The position numbers and the translations under genes are program-made. A stretch of DNA of 64,000 nt from an uncultured Bacteroides sp. (GTDB lineage: Bacteria > Bacteroidota > Bacteroidia > Bacteroidales > Bacteroidaceae): the NCBI RefSeq assembly GCF_963676325.1, contig NZ_OY781099.1:1116001-1180000 (forward strand), in the 5' to 3' direction. The notes under the pieces were generated by a model that saw only the letters and a program-made list of their open reading frames with translations, had not been told where the DNA came from and made no database searches. Shown one piece after another: positions 26,418-34,500 of the stretch; positions within the stretch are counted from its first letter, which is position 1, and each line of letters opens with the position of its first letter.

Positions 26418-27086
26418 TTATACGATTTTAGAATCTATAATACCTTCCGTTGCGAATCTTACTCCCATGTCGAATGCTTTTGCGCAATCCTTAGGAAATT
26501 CTTCTTCTCTTCTTTTGGCTTTCATTTCCGGATCAAATAATGTTACGGCTACTTTAGAATAATCATCAAACTGGTACGTATCAAAACTACACAATGATTC
26601 GGAAGCTCCGAATATGCGTTTTAGTCCAAATTCATTGAGAATCCAGTTATGTTCATAAAGTTTTAATATCTCTTCATTCTCAGGTGCATTCATTGTATAA
26701 ATAAACCCAGCGTTAATTTTCTTCGGGAAAAGGGTTGGTTCAGTTTTGCTATATACAAGGTACGGAAATAGCAGGCGTTCCATGAAGGATGCCATCTCAC
26801 CACTAATCCTTCCAAAATAAATTGGAGATCCAAATATAATTGCATCAGCTTCCTCTACTTTTTTGTAGATTGCTGTTAGGTCATCTTTTACCGGGCATTT
26901 GCCATAACTCTTACCACCTTTGGTTTTACAAGCGAAACAACTCTTACATCCTTTATAGTTAAGATCGTAAAGATGAATCAGTTCGGTCTCGGCTCCTTGT
27001 AATGCAGCACCTTCTAATGCTTTATTCAGTAATGTTGCTGTGTTCCAGTTTTTTCTTGGGCTTCCATTGAATGCTAATACTTTCAT
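26418..27086 (-). CDS. Flavodoxin-fold NAD(P)H:FMN oxidoreductase, iron-sulfur flavoprotein type
   Basis: A 222-residue flavoprotein. KVLAFNGSPRKNWNTATLL is the FMN phosphate loop, and GSPIYFGRISGEMASFMERL is the second flavin loop. The segment KGCKSCFACKTKGGKSYGKC carries four cysteines, as in iron-sulfur flavoproteins. Such enzymes reduce quinones, nitro compounds or peroxides. It is divergent from an HxlR regulator, a common pairing in which the regulator senses quinone or electrophile stress. Confidence 0.88.
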   Translation of the reverse strand: MKVLAFNGSPRKNWNTATLLNKALEGAALQGAETELIHLYDLNYKGCKSCFACKTKGGKSYGKCPVKDDLTAIYKKVEEADAIIFGSPIYFGRISGEMASFMERLLFPYLVYSKTEPTLFPKKINAGFIYTMNAPENEEILKLYEHNWILNEFGLKRIFGASESLCSFDTYQFDDYSKVAVTLFDPEMKAKRREEEFPKDCAKAFDMGVRFATEGIIDSKIV

Positions 27087-27222
27087 AATTAAATCTCCTT
27101 TTATTTTAGTTTTTATAATTGTTTAAATGCATAATACCCTATTTGTCATAAGCTTTTCAATGTCAGAATGGAAAATCTGGTTTTTAATATTCATTTTATT
27201 CTCCTTTATAAATTTGATGCTG

Positions 27223-27230
27223 CAAAGTTA
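27223..27230 (-). promoter_or_regulatory. -7 box of the flavoprotein gene
   Basis: TAACTTTG on the minus strand, identical to the box of the divergent HxlR gene at 27307-27314. Confidence 0.6.
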
Positions 27231-27257
27231 TGGTATATTAGTTTCTTTTTGTAATGG

Positions 27258-27291
27258 GTTTCCTTTAAGTAACTACTTACCTTTAGGAAAC
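27258..27291. promoter_or_regulatory. Candidate HxlR operator
   Basis: An interrupted dyad between the two divergent promoters: outer arms GTTTCCT/AGGAAAC (27258-27264 and 27285-27291) around a central AAGTA-AC-TACTT palindrome. It is positioned so that one regulator could control both genes. Binding is inferred. Confidence 0.45.
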
Positions 27292-27306
27292 TATAATATA
27301 TTATTG

Positions 27307-27314
27307 TAACTTTG
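27307..27314 (+). promoter_or_regulatory. -7 box of the HxlR regulator gene
   Basis: TAACTTTG, 36 bp upstream of the ATG at 27351, fits TAnnTTTG. Confidence 0.6.
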
Positions 27315-27350
27315 CATGCTAGTTTTACACTCTAAATATTTGAGAGAACA

Positions 27351-27716
27351 ATGAAAAAAGAAGTATCATATGAAAAAGACAAGGCTTGCAGACAAGCGTT
27401 GCTGGCTATAAAAGACACAATGGAATTACTATCTGGCAAATGGAAAATCCAGATTATTGGTACTTTAATGGAAAAGGGCAAACTTCGTTTTATGGACTTA
27501 TTGAGAGAGGTTGATGGCATAGCCGCTAAGATGTTGTCAAAGGAATTGCAGGATCTGGAAATGAATGAATTGGTTAAACGCACTGTTTGTAATACTAAAC
27601 CTATCACTGTTGAATATGAAATCACAGATTATGGGAGAACATTGGAGACTATAATTATCGAGATAACCAACTGGGGCATCGAACATAGAAAAAAACTATT
27701 CGAGAAGCCAGAATAA
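27351..27716 (+). CDS. HxlR-family transcriptional regulator
   Basis: A 121-residue winged-helix protein. The HxlR pattern is clear: CRQALLAIKDTMELLSGKWKIQIIGTL, recognition helix region KMLSKELQDLEMNELVKRTV, and wing TVEYEITDYGRTL. Cys13 lies at the N-terminal place used by redox-sensing relatives such as YodB. It is divergent from the flavoprotein gene, whose expression it probably controls, with a palindromic candidate operator between them. Confidence 0.9.
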   Translation: MKKEVSYEKDKACRQALLAIKDTMELLSGKWKIQIIGTLMEKGKLRFMDLLREVDGIAAKMLSKELQDLEMNELVKRTVCNTKPITVEYEITDYGRTLETIIIEITNWGIEHRKKLFEKPE

Positions 27717-27868
27717 CTTTAACGAAAAGAAGGTTTTCTTTATGATAGGTTGTTGTTGGTTTTGCTTATGAAAAGCCTCTTCTGTTTTATTTGTTTGAAC
27801 TGAACAGAACGCATAAATGCAAAACTAAAAGACGCTTACGCATATTCCCCAGCTAATTCTGCGCAAAA

Positions 27869-29844
27869 GGTTCTTCGTCACTTTAGGTGCAAGCTATTAG
27901 GTTTTAAACGCAATGAGTTTGACATTAAGTAGTCTATAGCTTGCCCTATTAAACATCTGCCTTTTGATGGCCTTTATTTTATTGACAGTTCCTTCCAAGA
28001 GTCCGTTGTTCAAATAAATATCCATTGCATTTTGCACCGCTTGTTGGTCTGCTTTTATTCCACAAGCAAATGTCTTCATGGCTTTTGAATCACATTCCAT
28101 AGCCTGTTTTATCCAATTTTCCAGAGACCATTGCTTGGGATTTCCTTTTATCATTTCCCTGAATCTCAATCCTAATGTTATGACCTGTTTTATTAATGGA
28201 TTCTTCAATAAAGCAGTAAGACTTTGCACGGCGGATTCCCCTTTCAATATAAATCTCCGTATACTCCTTATTGATGCATGTTTTTTGTTTTTTCTTTCAG
28301 CTATATTTTTGTTATATTTCCTGATTTCCCGTAGCTCTTGCTTTATTTTGTTTCTGATTCCTATCGTGGCAGCCGAGATTGCAATCGTATCCATTTTGCT
28401 TTCCATTTTCTTCTTCAATTTCTTTATATCCGTACATCCATGGCTGATTTCCAAAGCCAGTTCATCGACATGTTTTAATATACTCTTTTGCTGCGCAGAC
28501 ATATAATCCTTGCCTGTATGGTGACGTACCAAACGCCAGATAACCTGTGAATGCACTCCTAATTGGCGGGCTGTTTCTGAAATGCTCATTCCTTTTCTGA
28601 TAAGGCTATCTGCTTGCACAAACAGGTTCAGTTTATGTCGATGTCTGGCATCCCCCAGGCCATAAAGAGCTTCCATGATTTTGGTTCTGCATTCTTCCGT
28701 GGAGGGATAAGAATAAGTTTGCTTATGTACACTTAGCCGCGATAATGAGGCTATTTCTTCCGTCAGAGCATCCACCAGATTCTTTATCAAATGGAATCTG
28801 TCACAGATTTGGGTAACACCGGGTAGGATACGATTAATAGCTTCAACAAAGTTTCGCCCCCGGTCTCGGGTTATATATTGTATCTGAGGATTATTTCGCA
28901 AGAACTGCTCTAATTCATCCCCCTCCCGGCAAGGAAGTACCGCAATGGGACGATGGGTCATCTGGTCTACAATAACACTTCCATAGACATGCCCTTTCTT
29001 CTGCGCAAAGTCATCTATACCTATAGCCACAGGTAGAGAACCACGATTTTTTGAGGACAATTCCTTGTGAGCACTCCGTAGACAGACAGATTGACTGCAG
29101 AAGATGTTTTGCCCGTGTAAGAGCTCACTGGCAGTACGAGATGTGGTTTTTAGAGATACTTCACGGATGCGTTCTTCTACCTCCAGGGTGTTGCGGCCAT
29201 AGGGAGAAGCCAGGCAGGAATGGTCCTCACTAAAGACCTTGCGGAGACAATACTCATTTCGGCAACGAAATTTGCGGGTTTTGACCAATAGAGTCAGGGG
29301 ATGATTAAAGATCTCTAAACCCTGAAGTTGGCGCGTATAGTACCCATGTAAACTTTGACTCAAACAACCACAGGCCGGGCAGCGGCTACTATTAGAGTTA
29401 CGGGACAATTCTACAGTATACGATTTCCCGCTTATAGAGACTCTATCCTGGCGATAATGGGGAATATGAAGTTTAAAAGATATAGTTGATTTCTTTTTGT
29501 TAACATTGACGTAAATAGGCTTATTTGTAGTAACTTTGCCAACTGTAGATATGCTTTGATTCATTGGAGTCTTGATGCTTTGGTCAGCTTAAAGATACTG
29601 ATTTTCAAGCATATCTACAACTTTTTAAACACTTCATTCTCTGATAATCAGATAGATACAAATCTTTAGATGGCTTAATTATAGAGGTTGTTAGAAATTT
29701 CAATAGAACTTCCCTTTATCACGACTTTTGACAATATCATGACTTTAGATAACGGGGCATAATATTCAAGATAGAAAAACATTTGAAATGCCTATGAATA
29801 AAGACTTTTATCTGAATAGCTTGCACCTAAAGTGACGAAGAACC
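27869..29844. mobile_element. Complete ISL3-family insertion sequence
   Basis: The 1,976-bp element has perfect 30-bp terminal inverted repeats (27869-27898 and 29815-29844, starting GGTTCTTCGTCACTTTAGGT). An 8-bp direct repeat GCGCAAAA flanks it at 27861-27868 and 29845-29852, the target duplication size known for ISL3. Identical ends, an exact duplication and an intact transposase point to a recent insertion into the gap between the HxlR and DHA2 pump genes. Confidence 0.96.
27897..29564 (-). CDS. ISL3-family transposase
   Basis: A 555-residue DDE transposase. An N-terminal zinc finger (CPACGCLSQSLHGYYTR, then CRNEYCLRKVF) precedes the catalytic core with Asp in AIGIDDFAQKKGHVYG, Asp in YITRDRGRNF, and the C-terminal Glu in NNGLLEGTVNKIKAIKRQ, the ISL3 signature. 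The stop codon reaches 2 bp into the left inverted repeat. No frameshift or missing motif, so it should be active. Confidence 0.95.
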   Translation of the reverse strand: MNQSISTVGKVTTNKPIYVNVNKKKSTISFKLHIPHYRQDRVSISGKSYTVELSRNSNSSRCPACGCLSQSLHGYYTRQLQGLEIFNHPLTLLVKTRKFRCRNEYCLRKVFSEDHSCLASPYGRNTLEVEERIREVSLKTTSRTASELLHGQNIFCSQSVCLRSAHKELSSKNRGSLPVAIGIDDFAQKKGHVYGSVIVDQMTHRPIAVLPCREGDELEQFLRNNPQIQYITRDRGRNFVEAINRILPGVTQICDRFHLIKNLVDALTEEIASLSRLSVHKQTYSYPSTEECRTKIMEALYGLGDARHRHKLNLFVQADSLIRKGMSISETARQLGVHSQVIWRLVRHHTGKDYMSAQQKSILKHVDELALEISHGCTDIKKLKKKMESKMDTIAISAATIGIRNKIKQELREIRKYNKNIAERKNKKHASIRSIRRFILKGESAVQSLTALLKNPLIKQVITLGLRFREMIKGNPKQWSLENWIKQAMECDSKAMKTFACGIKADQQAVQNAMDIYLNNGLLEGTVNKIKAIKRQMFNRASYRLLNVKLIAFKT

Positions 29845-29852
29845 GCGCAAAA

Positions 29853-30050
29853 ACGAAAATGAACCCTCACTCCATCACGGTTTCTTGTAATAGATTAAAA
29901 TATAGCATGTTATCCCGTGATGGTAGCATTCTGATCCGTCACGAAACCCACACTTTTGGGGGCATCCCTCACGCTTTTGTCTTTTAAAAACCGGGTTTCT
30001 GTTTTTTTAATTGAGAAATAAAAAATAAAAAACGCTTCCGGATAATATAT
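29853..30050. other. Intergenic sequence right of the ISL3 element
   Basis: No gene is visible. CCATCACGG (29872-29880) and CCGTGATGG (29915-29923) form a 9-bp inverted repeat with a 34-nt spacer, and related pieces (CCGTCACGA, CCCTCACGC) follow. It reads like a degenerate repeat element. With the TGTACA array it fills the gap to the DHA2 gene. Confidence 0.4.
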
Positions 30051-30054
30051 TTCT

Positions 30055-30131
30055 CTTGTACAAAAGAATTAATTGTTTTGTACAAGGGATTTAATTCTTT
30101 TGTACAGAAGAATGCAATCTTTTGTACAAGG
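30055..30131. repeat. TGTACA array 2, four sites with 22-bp period
   Basis: TGTACA occurs at 30057, 30079, 30101 and 30123, exactly 22 bp apart, with linkers of the same type as array 1 (AAAGAATTAATTGTTT, AGGGATTTAATTCTTT, GAAGAATGCAATCTTT). Flanking CTTGTACA and TGTACAAG ends are shared as well. Confidence 0.8.
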
Positions 30132-30142
30132 ATGCACAAATG

Positions 30143-30194
30143 TCCGGTTATGTTTTTAAAAAAGCAGGTTACAGATCTTATTTTGATAACCGGA
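30143..30194 (-). terminator. Hairpin after the DHA2 pump gene
   Basis: TCCGGTTAT (30143-30151) pairs with ATAACCGGA (30186-30194) around a 34-nt loop, 21 bp past the stop codon. The U-tract is poor, so the terminator call is tentative. Confidence 0.35.
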
Positions 30195-30214
30195 TGTCAA
30201 TAAAAAGCTCTTGT

Positions 30215-31618
30215 TTATGAATTCTGTTTTAACGGAGACGTTTGCGATAACCGCAGGCAGCTCACTACGGCTGCGACAAGGGCAAATGTTCCGGCCAGCA
30301 ACAATGCAGCCTGGGTACTATTACCCGGAACCAGTGTAAACATCATTGCTGCAAGTGTGGCGCCAAGAGTCTGGCCCAGTAGACGGGCAGTTCCCAGCAT
30401 ACCGCTTGCTGCTCCGCTTCTGTGCTGTGGAGCAGAGGAAATAATAGTACTGTTATTGGGCGATTGAAATAATCCAAATCCAGCTCCGCACAGAACCATT
30501 CTCCATATTATATCTAGTCTTGTTGGGTTATCAGGCAGAAAAGAGAGTAGGAGTAGCCCGGCAGCAAAGATTGCCAGACCTATCCCTCCAAGGATTCCGG
30601 CATGAACACGTTCTACCAGGCGACCGGCGATGGGGGCAACTACAATAATTGCCAAAGGCCACGGAGTAAGCAGCATGCCAATCTCGGAACTATCATATCC
30701 CAGCGTGTTCTGGAAAAAGAACGGTAGCGAAACCGTAGCCAGCATCTGAGCTGTGAACGAGCAAATCGAGGTTCCTATAGATAACGTAAATATAGGAATA
30801 CGAAGCAGGTCAACGGGCAAAAGTGGATTTTTCTGCTTTAGTTGTCTGCGGATAAAGAAGAAACCTATAATTAATAGCGCAATAAATTCCATAATAATGA
30901 AATGTAATTGCTGTTTGTGAGTGATTCCCTCCAAAGTAAAAATCAGCAAAGCAAAAGTCACTGCATTTGCAGCACTACTCAGATAGTCAAACTTCCGCTC
31001 GCCGGTCTTTTGCGGATTATATGGCAAATGTCTGAATGCAATATATAAAGCCAGTATGCCGATCGGTATATTTATAGCAAACAACCAGTTCCAGTGTGCA
31101 AATGCCAGAATCAGGGAAGCTACGGTAGGTCCCACTGCCAAAGAAAAAGCAACCACCAGTGCATTTATTCCCATCCCCCTTCCTATATACCGTTTCGGAT
31201 AGATTATTCTCAGCAAGGCTGTGTTTACGCTGGTAATAGCTGCAGCACCGAATCCCTGCGAAACACGAGCCAGCGTTAATGTGAAAAAAGAATCGGAAAG
31301 AGCACAAGCCAATGATGAACAAGTGAACAGAGAAAGCCCGAAAATATACACTTTGCGATAACCGAATATATCTCCTAAAGAAGAAAAAGACAAAAGCGAG
31401 ATTGTTATTGCCAACTGATAAGCATTCACTACCCAAATAACATTCGTGGGTGAAGTATTCAGGTCCTGCGCAATGGTTGGCAGTGCCACATTAGCAATGG
31501 TACCGTCAAGTACAGAAACTGACACACCAAGTGCAATGGCCAGAATAGCCCAATAACGCTTAGGAAGCGGCAGTCCGTCACCTTTTTCTATCGTATAATT
31601 CAGATTATTATTAGTCAT
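30215..31618 (-). CDS. DHA2-type MFS drug efflux transporter
   Basis: A 467-residue permease with about 14 hydrophobic helices, the number typical of the EmrB/QacA group. Motif C-like GVSVSVLDGTIANVALPTIAQDLN is at helix 1, motif A is GDIFGYRKVYIFGL, and LTLARVSQGFGAAAITSVNTALL follows. It should export toxic compounds by proton antiport. No membrane-fusion partner gene is adjacent, so it probably acts alone. Confidence 0.92.
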   Translation of the reverse strand: MTNNNLNYTIEKGDGLPLPKRYWAILAIALGVSVSVLDGTIANVALPTIAQDLNTSPTNVIWVVNAYQLAITISLLSFSSLGDIFGYRKVYIFGLSLFTCSSLACALSDSFFTLTLARVSQGFGAAAITSVNTALLRIIYPKRYIGRGMGINALVVAFSLAVGPTVASLILAFAHWNWLFAINIPIGILALYIAFRHLPYNPQKTGERKFDYLSSAANAVTFALLIFTLEGITHKQQLHFIIMEFIALLIIGFFFIRRQLKQKNPLLPVDLLRIPIFTLSIGTSICSFTAQMLATVSLPFFFQNTLGYDSSEIGMLLTPWPLAIIVVAPIAGRLVERVHAGILGGIGLAIFAAGLLLLSFLPDNPTRLDIIWRMVLCGAGFGLFQSPNNSTIISSAPQHRSGAASGMLGTARLLGQTLGATLAAMMFTLVPGNSTQAALLLAGTFALVAAVVSCLRLSQTSPLKQNS

Positions 31619-31672
31619 ACTACAAAAGAAACAAATATCCGGGGAATATTATTGGGATATCCGCTAATAAAA

Positions 31673-31712
31673 TAAAAAAAAGGCCATCATCGCAAAATTG
31701 CGAAGAAAGCCT
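31673..31712 (-). terminator. Terminator of the 48-codon gene
   Basis: On the minus strand AGGC-CGCAA-TT-TTGCG-GCCT forms a nested stem followed by eight T residues. It separates the small gene from the DHA2 gene. Confidence 0.6.
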
Positions 31713-31745
31713 ATCTATTGTTGAAAACTACTCCTAATTTAGTGG

Positions 31746-31892
31746 TTATGCTTCTGCTTGTTTTTTGATTAACTTATGCAGTTTAGCATTCAAAACCTGA
31801 CACATTGTACCTTTACCTGCTGCTTGATATCTTTTAATCTGATATTGAAGCATTGAAATTTCATTCATTCTCTTTTCCATAATTTTTTTCAT
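31746..31892 (-). CDS. Small basic protein, 48 residues, unknown function
   Basis: The frame encodes a 48-residue, Lys/Arg/Gln-rich helical protein (MKKIMEKRMNEISMLQYQIK, then RYQAAGKGTMCQVLNAKLHK, ending KKQAEA). The start could be Met1 (31892) or Met5 (31880). It has its own TATCTTTG promoter box, a 7-bp hairpin just before the start and a terminator after the stop, all on the same strand, which argues strongly for a genuine transcript. No family recognised. With the promoter and terminator it accounts for most of the gap between the DHA2 and AraC genes. Confidence 0.65.
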   Translation of the reverse strand: MKKIMEKRMNEISMLQYQIKRYQAAGKGTMCQVLNAKLHKLIKKQAEA

Positions 31893-31898
31893 CTTTGT

Positions 31899-31919
31899 GC
31901 TTACCACGTTTTGGTAAGC
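31899..31919 (-). promoter_or_regulatory. Leader hairpin of the 48-codon gene
   Basis: GCTTACC and GGTAAGC form a 7-bp stem with a 7-nt loop, ending 6 nt before the ATG at 31892. It could mask or present the ribosome-binding region. Confidence 0.5.
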
Positions 31920-31948
31920 GGTTTTACTTTTTCTTTCTTTTTACGCTG

Positions 31949-31956
31949 CAAAGATA
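31949..31956 (-). promoter_or_regulatory. -7 box of the 48-codon gene
   Basis: TATCTTTG on the minus strand matches TAnnTTTG. Expected leader about 50 nt. Confidence 0.6.
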
Positions 31957-32068
31957 CGGGCTTTAATTGAATAATATGTTTTATAACATGTAAAAAGTGT
32001 GAATTCGGTCTGTATTTAACAATTATTTATGTTTTGATGGGAATATAAAGACTCCAGCTACTATAATA

Positions 32069-32962
32069 TCATCCTTTTTTCCTCTTCTTATATTCTTTTG
32101 GAGAAATACCCATTGTTTTAGTGAAAATGCGACTAAAGTAATATGCGTCTTCATAGCCTATTTTATGGCATAGCTGATTGATCTTCATATCTGTGAAGTC
32201 CAGGTACTGACAAGCTTTCTGAATTCTCAGGTTGTTCAGGTATGCTATGGGAGCAAATCCAGTGCTTTTCTGAAACTGAGTAGAGAAATAAGATGTGGAG
32301 ATGTGTAGTTCACGGGCAATATCTTCTACTATTATTTTCTTTTCAATGTTTTCTCTCATAAAATGAATGGCAGAATTAGCCAGATCTTTTTCCTTCGTGT
32401 TTTTTAAATAGAAAGCATCGTCACGAAAAAGATTAATATACATAAGTGAAGCTAAATAATAGTGCAGACACATACTTGCATATTGAAGATGCTCCAGGCT
32501 ATATCCCATCTCAAGGGTAGAATATATTTTTTCGAATAGTTGATTGCGGTATTCTATCCGGGAATTTTCTCCAGGAGTAATATTCTTTGGATAGGATTGC
32601 TGTGCTTCCAAAAAGTATTGGGCATGGAAGCCTTTAAAATGTATCCAATAAATAGTCCAGGGTTCTGCTTCATTACTTCCGTATGAATGCGGTATGTTGG
32701 CCGGAAGAATGAAGAATTGGTTCTCATTCACAATTTTAGTCACTCCGTTTATATTAAACCATCCTTTCCCTTTTACGCAATAAATAAATATATATTGTGA
32801 AATACCTTCAAGCCGCTCCCGAAAATGAGACTCTGCATTTGGGTAATAACCAATATTTGTAATAAGTAGTGCTGAGGTCAATGGGTTTTGTTCCGTAATT
32901 GAAATTATTGTCTCGGGGAGTACAATAGCGCGTTGTCCTCTGAATCCATCTTTCCTTTTCAT
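32069..32962 (-). CDS. AraC-family transcriptional regulator
   Basis: A 297-residue regulator with an N-terminal cupin-type sensor domain (GISQYIFIYCVKGKGWFNINGV, then NQFFILPANIPHSYGSN) and two C-terminal helix-turn-helix units (IIVEDIARELHISTSYFSTQFQ and MKINQLCHKIGYEDAYYFSRIF, ending MGISPKEYKKRK). It is divergent from the sugar porter/DUF5107/GH2 genes and very likely activates them in response to their sugar. Confidence 0.92.
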   Translation of the reverse strand: MKRKDGFRGQRAIVLPETIISITEQNPLTSALLITNIGYYPNAESHFRERLEGISQYIFIYCVKGKGWFNINGVTKIVNENQFFILPANIPHSYGSNEAEPWTIYWIHFKGFHAQYFLEAQQSYPKNITPGENSRIEYRNQLFEKIYSTLEMGYSLEHLQYASMCLHYYLASLMYINLFRDDAFYLKNTKEKDLANSAIHFMRENIEKKIIVEDIARELHISTSYFSTQFQKSTGFAPIAYLNNLRIQKACQYLDFTDMKINQLCHKIGYEDAYYFSRIFTKTMGISPKEYKKRKKG

Positions 32963-32988
32963 AATAACTGTGATTTAACAATGTGCCA

Positions 32989-32996
32989 CAAATATA
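32989..32996 (-). promoter_or_regulatory. -7 box of the AraC regulator gene
   Basis: TATATTTG on the minus strand, 26 bp upstream of the start at 32962. Confidence 0.55.
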
Positions 32997-33061
32997 TATA
33001 AATAGTAGAATAATCCATCTTATTTTAAAATTATTCTATCTAATGCCTCTCTATCTATCTG

Positions 33062-33069
33062 TATATTTG
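33062..33069 (+). promoter_or_regulatory. -7 box of the sugar porter operon
   Basis: TATATTTG. Transcription would begin around 33075, which leaves no leader for an ATG at 33078 and supports the internal start at 33099. Confidence 0.55.
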
Positions 33070-33098
33070 CACTGTTAATGAATTACATATATAATACA

Positions 33099-34481
33099 AT
33101 GGAACAGTACAACAAGAGTTTTGTTTATTTTATTAGTCTGGTCTCTGCTATGGGCGGACTATTGTTTGGCTATGACTGGGTAGTAATAGGTGGTGCCAAA
33201 CCTTTTTACGAAGTCTATTTTAATATAGTTAATTCTCCATTTTTGCAAGGCTGGGCAATGAGTGTGGCTTTACTGGGATGCTTAATTGGAGCAAGTCTGG
33301 CTGGTATGATGGCAGACAAGTATGGTCGTAAGAAACTACTTATTTTATCGGCATTTATATTTTTTGTTTCTTCATATATTACAGGTGCCGCCTCATCATT
33401 TACTATTTTTCTTATTGCACGCTTTTTGGGAGGTATCGGTATTGGTATAGCATCTAATCTTTCTCCAATGTATATTGCCGAGGTTGCTCCTTTTAAAATA
33501 CGTGGAAAACTAGTATCATTAAATCAGCTGACTATCGTTCTTGGAATTCTTGGTGCTCAGATTGCAAATTGGCTGATAGCAGAGAAAGTACCTTTGGGCT
33601 TTACTTCGGCGCAAATACTGGAATCATGGAACGGACAGATGGGATGGCGCTGGATGTTCTGGGGAGCAGCTTTTCCGGCAGCAGCTTTTTTTATACTCAT
33701 GTTCCTTATTCCGGAAAGTCCACGGTGGTTATCAATGAAGGGCAGGATAGAACAGGCTGTTTCTATTCTCGGTAAGATAGGAGGAAAAGAATATGCCAAA
33801 TCAGAATTTTCATCTATGATGGAAGCATCGGCTCGTACTGAGAAAGGTAGTCTGAAGATGCTTTTAAGTCATCCTTTTCGTAAGGTACTGATCATAGGTC
33901 TTGTTATAGCCGTATTCCAGCAATGGTGTGGCACAAATGTTATCTTTAACTATGCTCAGGAAATATTCCAATCAGCCGGATTCACACTGGACGATGTTCT
34001 TTTCAATATCGTAGTAACGGGTGTTGCCAATTTGGTATTTACTTTTGTGGCAATCTATACTGTAGACAAACTGGGAAGAAGAGCTTTGATGATGATTGGA
34101 GCCGGAGGTCTGGCTGGTATTTATCTGATACTGGGCACTTGCTATTTCTTTCATGTGAGCGGATGGTTTATGGTTGTCCTCGTAGTTATGGCTATTGCCT
34201 GCTATGCAATGTCGCTGGGTCCTGTAACCTGGGTAATTCTTTCGGAGATATTTCCTAATCATGTTCGTGGAGTGGCAATGGCCGTGGCTACATTCGCCTT
34301 GTGGATTGGTTGCTTTACGCTTACATACACTTTTCCACTACTAAATACCTTTTTGGGAAGTAGCGGCACATTCTGGATCTATTCCCTGATTTGTGCTTCC
34401 GGTTTTCTTTTTATTTTCTTTAAATTACCTGAAACAAAAGGGAAGTCTCTTGAGGATCTGGAAAAAGAATTAATTCAATAA
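33099..34481 (+). CDS. MFS sugar porter (sugar:proton symporter family)
   Basis: A 12-helix transporter like XylE/GalP. Signatures are GGLLFGYDWVVIGGAKPF in helix 1, GMMADKYGRKK in loop 2-3, RFLGGIGIGIASNLSPMYIAEVAP in helix 4, PESPRWL, and the C-terminal PETKGKSLEDLE. An in-frame ATG at 33078 would add seven residues, but the promoter box at 33062 makes Met at 33099 (MEQYNKSF) the likelier start. It is the first gene of a cluster with DUF5107 and GH2 genes under AraC control and imports the released sugar. Confidence 0.92.
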   Translation: MEQYNKSFVYFISLVSAMGGLLFGYDWVVIGGAKPFYEVYFNIVNSPFLQGWAMSVALLGCLIGASLAGMMADKYGRKKLLILSAFIFFVSSYITGAASSFTIFLIARFLGGIGIGIASNLSPMYIAEVAPFKIRGKLVSLNQLTIVLGILGAQIANWLIAEKVPLGFTSAQILESWNGQMGWRWMFWGAAFPAAAFFILMFLIPESPRWLSMKGRIEQAVSILGKIGGKEYAKSEFSSMMEASARTEKGSLKMLLSHPFRKVLIIGLVIAVFQQWCGTNVIFNYAQEIFQSAGFTLDDVLFNIVVTGVANLVFTFVAIYTVDKLGRRALMMIGAGGLAGIYLILGTCYFFHVSGWFMVVLVVMAIACYAMSLGPVTWVILSEIFPNHVRGVAMAVATFALWIGCFTLTYTFPLLNTFLGSSGTFWIYSLICASGFLFIFFKLPETKGKSLEDLEKELIQ

Positions 34482-34500
34482 TACAAAATCAATATATAAA

